Of a stretch of DNA of 64,000 nucleotides, positions 1 to 8,412 are shown in pieces. A program made the position numbers and the translations under genes. The stretch is from assembly GCF_011752015.1 (NCBI RefSeq), contig NZ_JAAIKA010000001.1:248001-312000 (forward strand), written 5' to 3'. The stretch comes from Canibacter zhoujuaniae. Its GTDB lineage: Bacteria > Actinomycetota > Actinomycetes > Actinomycetales > Microbacteriaceae. Under the pieces are notes generated by a model, which saw nothing but the letters and a program-made list of their open reading frames with translations, was not told the origin of the DNA and made no database searches. The first letter of the stretch is position 1, and each line of letters opens with the position of its first letter.

Positions 1-1877
1 GCGGCATCCTGCTCTTCAAACCATTCAAGGCACGGCGCTGACACAACGCGGGTTGGGATGCCTTCACTCTGCAGACGCTCACGCGCACCGAGCGCGATTT
101 CTACCTCGGATCCGGTCGCTATCAGGATCAGCTCTGGTGTGCCGCCCTGCGCTTCAGCGAGCACGTATGCGCCGCGTCGCACGCCCTCAGCGGAAGCGAG
201 TTCGGTGTCGCTTGCCTCTGTAGCACCACGCTCAAACACCGGCAGGTTTTGGCGGCTCAATGCGAGACCCACAGGCCCCGCATGCCGCAGCAGAGTTTCA
301 TGCCAGGCGATTGCAACCTCGTTGGCGTCTGCCGGGCGCACAATTGCTAGGTTCGGAATTGCGCGCAGCGCTGTGAGGTGCTCAACAGGTTGGTGGGTTG
401 GGCCGTCTTCACCGAGTGCAAGCGAGTCGTGCGTCCAGACAAAGACGCTCGGAATGTTCATGAGGGCGGCAAGCCGCACAGCGGGGCGCATGTAGTCGGC
501 GAACTGCAGGAAGGTGCCACCGTAGGCGCGGGTTTTGCCGTGCAGTTGAATGCCGTTGAGGATCGCCCCCATGGCGTGTTCGCGAATGCCGAAGTGCAGG
601 GTGCGGCCGTACTCGTTACCCTGCCAGGTGCCGGTTGAGTGTTCTGCCGGAATGAACGAGGCTGCGCCTGCGATCGTGGTGTTGTTTGAGCCGGCGAGAT
701 CCGCCGATCCGCCCCACAACTCCGGCATAATTGCACCTAGTGCACCAAGCACTTTGCCGGATGCGGCGCGTGTCGCCACCGCAGTGCCAGCCTCAAATTT
801 GGGCAGAGCTTCCAATGCGCCTGCAGGCAGCTCTCGCGCCTCAAGCCGTTTAAACAGCTGATAGCGCTCCGGGTTCTTAGCCGCCCACGCATCAAACTTT
901 TCTTGCCAGACGGCAACATCCTCTGCGGCGCGCTCTGTCAGCGCACGGGTGTGTGCGATTGTGGCCTCTGACACCACAAAGGTCTGCTCGGGGTCAAACC
1001 CAACCGCGCGCTTCAAACCTGCAAGCTCATCACCGCCGAGTTTCGCGCCGTGAATGCCGCCGGTGTTTTGCTTGCTGGGGCTCGGCCACCCGATAATCGT
1101 GTGCAAAATAATTAGGGTCGGCTTGCTGGTTTCTGTCTGCGCTGCCGCAATCGCGTCATAGAGAGCGTGCACGTCTTCTTTGTATGCGCCGCCAGCACGC
1201 CAATCAACGTCGAGCACCTGCCAGCCGTAGGCCTCATAGCGTTTTGCAACGTCTTCGCTAAAGGCAACATCAATATCGTCTTCGATAGAGATCTGGTTTG
1301 CATCATAGATTGCGATGAGATTGCCAAGCTGCTGGTGACCGGCCAGCGAGGCTGCCTCGCTGGTGACACCCTCCTGAATGTCACCGTCACCGGCGAGCAC
1401 ATAGGTGTAGTGGTCGAAGGGGCTGTCGCCTGCGGCAGCATCCGGGTCGAAAAGGCCGCGCTCATACCGCTGCGCATAGGCAAAACCGGTCGCTGAGGCG
1501 AGCCCCTGCCCGAGCGGGCCGGTGGTGATTTCGACGCCAGCGGTGTGCCCGTATTCTGGGTGGCCGGGGGTTTTTGCGCCCCAGGTGCGCAGCGCTTTGA
1601 GATCTTCAAGCTCAAGCCCGAAACCGCCCAGATAGAGCTGCACATACTGGGTGAGCGATGAGTGACCGATCGACAGAATAAAGCGGTCGCGCCCCACCCA
1701 GTCAGTGTTTGTCGGATCGTGGCGCATGACCTTCTGATAGAGCAGATAGGCAACGGGCGCAAGGCTGATCGCGCTTCCCGGGTGGCCGTTACCGACCTTT
1801 TCTACTGCGTCTGCCGCGAGGATACGGGCGGTATCTACGGCGAGGTCGTCGGCTTCTGTCCACTCCAATGGCTGCAT
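1..1877 (-). CDS. tkt: Transketolase, C-terminal end beyond the window edge
   Basis: Transketolase transfers two-carbon ketol units between sugar phosphates in the non-oxidative pentose phosphate pathway, using thiamine diphosphate. My own reverse-strand reading gives an open frame from the ATG at 1877 through base 1 with no stop, 625 codons of the roughly 700 expected. The N-terminal thiamine-diphosphate domain is clear: GNGHPGSA at residues 29-36 and the cofactor motif GDGDIQEG at 163-170. An AGAAAGA stretch precedes the ATG. The gene is divergent from ctaB, a neighbourhood common in actinobacteria. The missing part is only a window effect. The family call is secure. Confidence 0.96.
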   Translation of the reverse strand, partial: MQPLEWTEADDLAVDTARILAADAVEKVGNGHPGSAISLAPVAYLLYQKVMRHDPTNTDWVGRDRFILSIGHSSLTQYVQLYLGGFGLELEDLKALRTWGAKTPGHPEYGHTAGVEITTGPLGQGLASATGFAYAQRYERGLFDPDAAAGDSPFDHYTYVLAGDGDIQEGVTSEAASLAGHQQLGNLIAIYDANQISIEDDIDVAFSEDVAKRYEAYGWQVLDVDWRAGGAYKEDVHALYDAIAAAQTETSKPTLIILHTIIGWPSPSKQNTGGIHGAKLGGDELAGLKRAVGFDPEQTFVVSEATIAHTRALTERAAEDVAVWQEKFDAWAAKNPERYQLFKRLEARELPAGALEALPKFEAGTAVATRAASGKVLGALGAIMPELWGGSADLAGSNNTTIAGAASFIPAEHSTGTWQGNEYGRTLHFGIREHAMGAILNGIQLHGKTRAYGGTFLQFADYMRPAVRLAALMNIPSVFVWTHDSLALGEDGPTHQPVEHLTALRAIPNLAIVRPADANEVAIAWHETLLRHAGPVGLALSRQNLPVFERGATEASDTELASAEGVRRGAYVLAEAQGGTPELILIATGSEVEIALGARERLQSEGIPTRVVSAPCLEWFEEQDA

Positions 1878-2021
1878 TACGAGTCTTTCTTGGATTTAGT
1901 GCTGAAAACTAAGCTGCTTGCTTCGTGTAGGGGGCACACGACAACTCTCTTAAGTTTAGTGCTTTCTGTCGCCGCACGGTTGTGACGGGCGATCCTTCCC
2001 AAAACCATCAGATGAAGGGCC

Positions 2022-2027
2022 TATAAT
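2022..2027 (+). promoter_or_regulatory. -10 box TATAAT of ctaB, likely leaderless
   Basis: A perfect TATAAT ends 8 bases before the ctaB ATG at 2036, so transcription would start at or next to the start codon. No good -35 hexamer is visible. An AAGG lies in the 8-base gap but is too close to the ATG to act as a normal ribosome binding site. Confidence 0.6.
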
Positions 2028-2035
2028 TTAAGGTA

Positions 2036-2980
2036 ATGTCTACTCAAATAGCGTCAGTTACTGCCGAGGCAACACCCGAAAGGCCGCGCACGCTAGGCTC
2101 AACGGTTCGTGCCTATTTTGCCCTCACAAAACCGCGGGTGATGGAGCTGCTGCTTGTTGTGACAGTGCCGGCGATGATCCTCGCTGAGCGGGGCCTACCG
2201 TCTTTCTGGCTTGTTATCGCAACGCTCATCGGCGGTGCTATGAGCGCGGGCAGTGCCGGTGCGTTCAACTGCTATATCGATCGCGACATGGATCGCAAGA
2301 TGCGGCGCACCAAAAACCGGCCGCTGGTAACCGGTGAAATCTCTGACCGTAACGCCTTGATTTTCTCATGGGTGTTGGGTCTTATGTCAATCGTCTGGCT
2401 TTACATCACCACAAACTGGCTTGCAGCGCTGCTGTCGCTTGTGGCGATTTTCTTTTACGTTGTTATTTACACGCTGATTCTGAAGCGACACAGTGAGCAA
2501 AACATTATCTGGGGCGGCATCGCAGGGTGCTTCCCGGTGCTTATCGGCTGGGCTGCGGTGACAGAAAGTTTAAGCTGGGAGCCGTGGATCTTCTTCCTGG
2601 TTATTTTCCTCTGGACGCCGCCACACTATTGGCCGCTGTCGATCAAATATAAAGAGGATTACGCAGCCGCCAATGTTCCGATGCTCGGGGTTGTGCGCGC
2701 CCGCAGCACGGTTAGCCTGCAGATTATTCTCTATGCGTGGGCGACTGTTGCAGCGTCGCTGCTGCTGGTGCCGGTTGCCCCGATGGGTCTTATCTACACG
2801 ATTACCGCAGTGGTTTCTGGCGCATACTTTATTATTGAGAGTCACGCGCTCTATAATCACGCGATTCGCGGCAAGGAGGGGCGCCCGATGCGCGTCTTCC
2901 ACGGCTCAATTAGCTATCTGACGGTTATCTCGCTGGCAATGGCGCTCGATCCTATCTTCTATTTCGGCTTTATTGGCTAG
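2036..2980 (+). CDS. ctaB: Protoheme IX farnesyltransferase (heme O synthase)
   Basis: CtaB attaches a farnesyl group to heme B to make heme O, the precursor of heme A for the aa3 oxidase encoded later in this window. The 314-residue protein is a UbiA-type polytopic membrane prenyltransferase. The first aspartate-rich motif runs from N78 through D82, D84 and D86, followed by RRTKNRPL, and a second conserved loop [11 protein letters not shown] lies near residues 206-216. About eight or nine hydrophobic segments are visible. It is divergent from transketolase and is followed by an unrelated acyltransferase gene. Length and motifs match the family fully. Confidence 0.97.
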   Translation: MSTQIASVTAEATPERPRTLGSTVRAYFALTKPRVMELLLVVTVPAMILAERGLPSFWLVIATLIGGAMSAGSAGAFNCYIDRDMDRKMRRTKNRPLVTGEISDRNALIFSWVLGLMSIVWLYITTNWLAALLSLVAIFFYVVIYTLILKRHSEQNIIWGGIAGCFPVLIGWAAVTESLSWEPWIFFLVIFLWTPPHYWPLSIKYKEDYAAANVPMLGVVRARSTVSLQIILYAWATVAASLLLVPVAPMGLIYTITAVVSGAYFIIESHALYNHAIRGKEGRPMRVFHGSISYLTVISLAMALDPIFYFGFIG

Positions 2981-3052
2981 CTGAGACGTTAAAACGCGAA
3001 GGGCGCGGTTATCGGGGAGAGCGCGGCGAAGCCGCTATCATAATTTTCAAAT

Positions 3053-5011
3053 ATGTCTGCTCAAACTATTGCCAAACACGATAACCGGCTTGACGCGCTG
3101 GATGGCCTGCGCACGGTCGCGGTTTTTCTCGTTATTCTGTTTCACGTCTCTGCGCCAACGATGGCCGCTGGCTACCTCGGTGTTGACATTTTCTTTGTGC
3201 TGTCGGGGTATTTCATCACCGGCGGTTTGATCCGCAGCATTCGCCGCGACGGCAAAATAAGTCTCGCTAATTTCTGGGTGCGCCGCATTAAACGGCTGAT
3301 GCCGGCAGCTATTCTCGTGCTGCTCGCTGTGCTCGTGTGGGCGCAGTGGTTTGCGCCAATTTACCGACGCCAAGAGATTGGTGCCGACGCCTGGTGGACG
3401 GTTTTTTATCTCGCAAACTGGCGCTTTATCGGCTCCACCTCATATTTTGCGGCAGACGGCACCGAGTCACCGCTCCTGCATATGTGGTCGCTCGCGGTTG
3501 AAGAGCAGTTTTATGTTTTCTGGCCGCTGCTAGTGACGCTAATTGCGTGGGCTGTTTTGCGGCGCAAACGCGGCAGCACCAGCGGGGCGGATCGCGCACT
3601 CGGTGCACTCACCGTTGCTACCGGGGTTGGTGTCGTAGCGTCGGTGATACTCATGTGGCAGCTTGCCGCGCACGTTTCAACCGACCGCGCCTATATGGGC
3701 ACCGATACTAAAGCTTTTGAGCTGCTGCTTGGCGCGCTTGCTGCACTGTTTGTGGCGCGTCCTGCTTTTGCGGCGTGGGTGGCCCGCTGGGCGCGCCCGC
3801 TCATTTGGGGTGGCGGCATAGTGATGCTTGCCTTATTTGCTGTGCTAGACGGCCCGGCACCGTTCTATTTTAAAGGCGGTGCTGCGCTCTTTAGCATCGC
3901 GACCGCGGCACTCTTGCTTGGTGTCGCGCACAAGCTTAACGGCTTTGAAGCCCGCATTCTCGCTTTTGCGCCGGTCAGCTATCTCGGCCGCATCTCTTAC
4001 GGGCTGTATCTGTGGCACTGGCCGTGGGCGCAGTGGATCCTCGGTGATGTGAAAGAGTTTCAGCCGCTGAAAGCGCTGCTGGTTATTGTCATCACAGTTG
4101 TGTGCGCGGCGCTGTCATACCATCTTATTGAGATGCCGATTCGCCAGGGCGCGCTCTCGAAGTGGCTTTCAACACGCAAGACTCTGTTTGCCGCTGCGGG
4201 CACCATCATTGTTACTGCTCTGCTTGCCACACTGGTTGGTGGCACCCCGCTGAGTAAAACCGTGCGGCCGCTTATCGCCGGCTCTAGCCTGAACGAGAAT
4301 GTGGTGATGCTGGTTGGTGATTCTGTGCCGAAGCGTCTCACACCTGAGCTGTCAAAGTATGTCGGCGACTATGGTTTTGAGCTGGTGAGTGCGGCGCGCG
4401 GCGGCTGCAGCCCGATGGCGTATCACATGGAGTTGGGGCCGGTTGACCAAACCGGCGCGCAGTGCCCGAGTGTGCGCCCGGTGCAGGATGAGACGCTGCA
4501 GCAGTATCAGCCGGGGGTTGTGCTGTGGTGGTCGCGCTATGAGGTGATCGATCGCTATACGGATTCGGGTAGGCTGATCAGCCCGGACTCTGAAGAGTTT
4601 TGGCGGGAGCAGGAAAAAGCGTTCAAATTAGCGGCGGATCGTTTCACCGCAGACGGTGCAACTCTGGCCGTTGTACTAACTGAGCGCCCGGGGCTTGGCA
4701 TGCTGAGCCGCCCGGCAGAGACGCTCGAGCTGCCGCTGCTGCAAAACATGATCTATCACGATGAATACCGGCAGCGGTTTAACGAGATTGTGAAGCAGGT
4801 GGCTGCGCAACGCGACAGTGTTGTGGTGCTTGACGGTGACAGTCTGTTTTGTGCGCCGGGCCCAGGCCCCGGCCCCGGTGGTCTGTGCGATGACGCGGTC
4901 GGCGATCAGGGGTATATTCGCCCTGACGGGTCGCACGTCAATAATGAGCTGTTTGGTGCGCGCGTCTCTAAGGCGCTGCTTGAGCAGCTTAAGACGGCGC
5001 TCGGGCGATAG
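3053..5011 (+). CDS. OafA-type membrane acyltransferase with C-terminal SGNH domain
   Basis: This 652-residue protein has the two-part layout of cell-surface O-acyltransferases. Residues about 13-380 form an acyltransferase-3 domain with around ten membrane segments, the start signature LDALDGLRTVAV, the RRIKRLMPA loop and the late LYLWHWP motif. After a last membrane helix near residue 385-405, an SGNH-hydrolase-like domain follows: VGDSV near residue 423 carries the nucleophile serine and DGSHVN near 624 the Asp-His pair. Such proteins acetylate peptidoglycan, polysaccharide or other envelope glycans; the substrate cannot be read here. A Gly-Pro repeat (GPGPGPGG) sits between two cysteines at about residues 602-611. 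CATAAT ends 8 bases before the ATG, suggesting leaderless initiation. Confidence 0.88.
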   Translation: MSAQTIAKHDNRLDALDGLRTVAVFLVILFHVSAPTMAAGYLGVDIFFVLSGYFITGGLIRSIRRDGKISLANFWVRRIKRLMPAAILVLLAVLVWAQWFAPIYRRQEIGADAWWTVFYLANWRFIGSTSYFAADGTESPLLHMWSLAVEEQFYVFWPLLVTLIAWAVLRRKRGSTSGADRALGALTVATGVGVVASVILMWQLAAHVSTDRAYMGTDTKAFELLLGALAALFVARPAFAAWVARWARPLIWGGGIVMLALFAVLDGPAPFYFKGGAALFSIATAALLLGVAHKLNGFEARILAFAPVSYLGRISYGLYLWHWPWAQWILGDVKEFQPLKALLVIVITVVCAALSYHLIEMPIRQGALSKWLSTRKTLFAAAGTIIVTALLATLVGGTPLSKTVRPLIAGSSLNENVVMLVGDSVPKRLTPELSKYVGDYGFELVSAARGGCSPMAYHMELGPVDQTGAQCPSVRPVQDETLQQYQPGVVLWWSRYEVIDRYTDSGRLISPDSEEFWREQEKAFKLAADRFTADGATLAVVLTERPGLGMLSRPAETLELPLLQNMIYHDEYRQRFNEIVKQVAAQRDSVVVLDGDSLFCAPGPGPGPGGLCDDAVGDQGYIRPDGSHVNNELFGARVSKALLEQLKTALGR

Positions 5012-5089
5012 TCTTTTAATGAGTGTGTTTGCCCGAACTTATTTTGCATGACGGACGCAAACGGCTAATGAATGAAGGGATCGATCTTA

Positions 5090-7141
5090 GTGAGCGCTGA
5101 GAAACTAACCAGCCACGTCTCTTTGATCTGGAGCATCGCAGAGCTTCTGCGCGGTGACTACAAAGAGCACGAGTATGGCGACGTTGTGCTGCCTTTCACG
5201 GTGCTCACCCGTTTAGATTCAGTGCTGGTTGACACGAAGCAGGCTGTTTTAGATATTAAAGCCACCTCGCTGCCGTCTCAGGTGAAGGAGCTGCAGTATG
5301 CGAAGGCCACGGGCTACCCGTTTTGGAATACCTCAAACTTTACGCTCAAGACGCTGCTTAATGACCCAGACAACCTGGAACAAAACCTGTCTTACTATGT
5401 GCAGTCTTTTGCCCCGGCAGCACGTGAGGTGATGGAGTCTTATAACTTCTATAACGTGATCGAGCGTCTCGATAAGGCGGGCCTGCTTTACCAGGTGCTC
5501 GCTGAGTTTACCTCCGCGAATGTTAATCTGCACCCGGATGTAGTCAGTAACTCTCAGATGGGTTACATTTTCGAGGAGCTCATCCGCAGGTTTTCTGAGC
5601 TTTCTAACGAGACTGCTGGTGAGCACTTCACACCGCGTGAGGTTATCACGCTGATGGTCAATATTTTGTTTAACCCAGACGCAGATATTGACAGGATCTG
5701 CGCACCTGGTGCGATGGTTTCGCTCTATGATCCGGGTGTTGGCACCGGCGGCATGCTTTCGACCGCCGCGCAGCACGTTGCCGGGTTGAACAGCACCGCG
5801 CGTCTTGAGGTTTTCGGGCAGGAGCTCAACCCGCAAACCTATGCGGTCGCTAAGTCAGACATCATGATTAAGGGTGAGCGTCAGGAGCGCATCTATCAGG
5901 GTAATTCTCTAACCAACGACCAAACCGCAGGTAAGCGGTTTGACTATATGCTGTGTAACCCACCTTTTGGGGTGAATTGGAAGAAGTATGCCGACCCGAT
6001 TCTTGATGAAGCGAAACGTAAGGGCTGGCAGGGCCGTTTTGGTGCGGGCACTCCGCGCGTCTCTGATGGGTCGTTTCTGTTTTTGCAGCATATGATCTCG
6101 AAGATGCGGCCCTATGACCCGAAAGATCCGGTGAACGCGCCGGGCACCCGGATCGCGATTGTTTTTAACGGCTCCCCGCTGTTTACGGGCGGTGCTGGGG
6201 GAGGTGAATCGGAGATTCGCCGCTGGATTCTCGAAAATGACTGGTTGGAAGCGATTATCGCGCTGCCAGATCAGATGTTTTATAACACGGGGATTCTCAC
6301 CTATGTTTGGGTGCTGTCTAACCGTAAAGAGCGTAAGCGTCAGAACAGGGTGCAGCTGATTGATGCCACGAGTTATTTTCAGCGCATGCGCAAACCCCTC
6401 GGCGAGAAGCGGAAAGAGCTCACCCCAGAGCACATTAGTGCCATTACGAAGCTTTACGGGGCGTTTGCAGAGACTGAACACTCTAAAATTTTTGACACTG
6501 CAGATTTTGGCTACCACGAGATCACCGTTGAAAGCCCGCTGCGGTTAAGTTTTCAGGCCACTGCTGAGGCGCTTGACCGGCTGCAGCAGACTAGGGTTTT
6601 TGCCGATCTTGCTGTCTCGAAGAAGAAAACTGAGCCCGCCCGCAGTGAGCAGATTCAGGCGGGGGAGCAGTTGCAGCGGGCAATTCTTGAGACGCTAGCG
6701 GGGCTTAACCCTGAGCGGGTTTACCTCAACCGTGATGAGTTTACCGATCTGCTCAGCGAGGGTGTTAAAGCCCGGGGTGAGAAGATCAGCGTTGCCGCCT
6801 TGCGGAAGATTGTGGCTGAGCTTGGCACTAAAAACCCTGAGGCTGATATGTGCCGTGACGCGAAGGGCAACATTGAGGCCGACCCTGATCTGCGCGACAC
6901 CGAGCAGATACCTTTGCGAGAAGATATCGACGCCTACTTTCAGCGGGAGGTTATCCCCTATGCACCGGACGCATGGATTGACCGTGCGAAAACCAAGGTC
7001 GGCTACGAGATTCCCTTCACCCGCTACTTCTATAAATATGAGGAGCTGGGTGACCCGGTAAAAACCCTCGCCGAAATTCAAGCTCTCTCAGCGAGCATTC
7101 AAGCTGACATCGCCAAACTCTTCAGTGAGCAGGTGAGATGA
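5090..7141 (+). CDS. hsdM: Type I restriction-modification methyltransferase subunit HsdM
   Basis: HsdM is the adenine-N6 methyltransferase subunit that acts with HsdS and HsdR. The N-terminal helical HsdM_N domain is followed by the SAM-binding motif DPGVGTGGM (about residue 214) and the catalytic NPPF (about 290). I place the start at the GTG at 5090 because GAAGGGA sits 9 bases upstream; an in-frame ATG at 5072 would add six residues but overlaps that binding site. The protein is longer than the roughly 530-residue enterobacterial HsdM; the extra 150 C-terminal residues are typical of the large HsdM subfamily. The stop overlaps the hsdS start, indicating an hsdM-hsdS-hsdR operon. Confidence 0.95.
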   Translation: MSAEKLTSHVSLIWSIAELLRGDYKEHEYGDVVLPFTVLTRLDSVLVDTKQAVLDIKATSLPSQVKELQYAKATGYPFWNTSNFTLKTLLNDPDNLEQNLSYYVQSFAPAAREVMESYNFYNVIERLDKAGLLYQVLAEFTSANVNLHPDVVSNSQMGYIFEELIRRFSELSNETAGEHFTPREVITLMVNILFNPDADIDRICAPGAMVSLYDPGVGTGGMLSTAAQHVAGLNSTARLEVFGQELNPQTYAVAKSDIMIKGERQERIYQGNSLTNDQTAGKRFDYMLCNPPFGVNWKKYADPILDEAKRKGWQGRFGAGTPRVSDGSFLFLQHMISKMRPYDPKDPVNAPGTRIAIVFNGSPLFTGGAGGGESEIRRWILENDWLEAIIALPDQMFYNTGILTYVWVLSNRKERKRQNRVQLIDATSYFQRMRKPLGEKRKELTPEHISAITKLYGAFAETEHSKIFDTADFGYHEITVESPLRLSFQATAEALDRLQQTRVFADLAVSKKKTEPARSEQIQAGEQLQRAILETLAGLNPERVYLNRDEFTDLLSEGVKARGEKISVAALRKIVAELGTKNPEADMCRDAKGNIEADPDLRDTEQIPLREDIDAYFQREVIPYAPDAWIDRAKTKVGYEIPFTRYFYKYEELGDPVKTLAEIQALSASIQADIAKLFSEQVR

Positions 7142-8412
7142 TGCCTCATCTTGAAGATAAGGAGGTTTGGTTCGGTGAATTACCAGAGGGATGGAGTGCT
7201 ATCAGAATTAAAAGGCTTGCTGATATTAATAATGGGTTAACATACTCTCCAGAAAACCTATCTGACCATGGGACTCCTGTGCTCAGGTCAAACAATATTC
7301 GCAACGGAAAATTAGACAAAACCGATCTGATTTACGTTGACTTAGATATTCCAGATAAGGCTAAAGCAGCCCGAGGAGACGTTTTAATATGCTCTGCTAA
7401 CGGCAGTAAAAAACTGATTGGTAAAAGCGCTGTCATAGATGAAGATGGAATGGCTTTTGGAGCCTTCATGATGATCGCTAGGCCTTACTGCAACAGCAGG
7501 TATTTCTACTACTTGCTTAACTCCGACTTATTTAATTATTACCTACCAACCTACCTAACAACCACTATTAATCAGTTAACAGTGTCGAACTTCGGAAACA
7601 TGATAGTTCCGTTCTCTGATGACGCAACAATGCAGCAGCTTATTGCCGATTATCTGGATGATAAGACTGGTGAGGTTGATGGGGTTGTTGGGAAGCTTAG
7701 GCGGCAGGTTGAGCTGCTGGAGCGGTATCGGCGTGAGCTGATCGCCCACACGGTGACCCGCGGCCTCGACCCCCACGCGCCGATGAAAGACAGTGGAATT
7801 GAATGGTTGCCTAGTGTTCCATCCCATTGGGAGGTAGCTCCGGGTAAGCGCGTTTTCATCAAGCTGCAAAGACCTGTTAAAGATGGCGCTGAGACTGTTA
7901 CCTGTTTTAGAGACGGCACTGTTACGCTGCGACGAAACCGAAGAATTGACGGATTTACTGAGTCTCTGCAAGAAATCGGATATCAGGGTGTTGAAATAGG
8001 TGACCTAGTCATTCACGAGATGGACGCATTTGCTGGTGCGATCGGAGTGTCTGATTCTTCAGGGAAATCGACGCCCGTATATTCCGTTTGTAGCATGCAA
8101 GGTGAGGGAAGCCCGCATTTCTTTGCATATCTACTTAGATACATGGCACGTTCTGGATTTATTGAATCTCTTGCCCGCGGCATTAGACAACGCACTGTCG
8201 ACTTCAGGTTTAAGACACTCGCTACTCTTTTGGTTGCAATCCCACCTTATGAAGAGCAGAGGCAAATTGCAGCTTATCTTGATCGAAAAACCCGTGACAT
8301 CGATTCAGCTGTAGCTGGCATCAAACGGCAGATCGAGCTGCTGGGCGACTATCGCAAACAGGTTATTAACGATGCGGTGACGGGCAAAATTCGTGTGGGG
8401 GAGGTCGCGTGA
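7138..8412 (+). CDS. hsdS: Type I restriction-modification specificity subunit HsdS
   Basis: HsdS recognises the bipartite DNA target and bridges the two HsdM subunits. The 424-residue protein shows two target-recognition domains (about residues 10-165 and 220-370), each followed by a conserved helical spacer: IADYLDDKTGEVD... near 167-205 and IAAYLDRKTRDID... near 373-410. These two spacers are clear repeats of one another. TRD1 is visibly AT-rich (about 32 percent GC in the 7201-7260 stretch) compared with the hsdM and hsdR flanks, consistent with domain exchange by recombination. The start overlaps the hsdM stop (ATGA). The target sequence cannot be predicted from this reading. Confidence 0.95.
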   Translation: MMPHLEDKEVWFGELPEGWSAIRIKRLADINNGLTYSPENLSDHGTPVLRSNNIRNGKLDKTDLIYVDLDIPDKAKAARGDVLICSANGSKKLIGKSAVIDEDGMAFGAFMMIARPYCNSRYFYYLLNSDLFNYYLPTYLTTTINQLTVSNFGNMIVPFSDDATMQQLIADYLDDKTGEVDGVVGKLRRQVELLERYRRELIAHTVTRGLDPHAPMKDSGIEWLPSVPSHWEVAPGKRVFIKLQRPVKDGAETVTCFRDGTVTLRRNRRIDGFTESLQEIGYQGVEIGDLVIHEMDAFAGAIGVSDSSGKSTPVYSVCSMQGEGSPHFFAYLLRYMARSGFIESLARGIRQRTVDFRFKTLATLLVAIPPYEEQRQIAAYLDRKTRDIDSAVAGIKRQIELLGDYRKQVINDAVTGKIRVGEVA

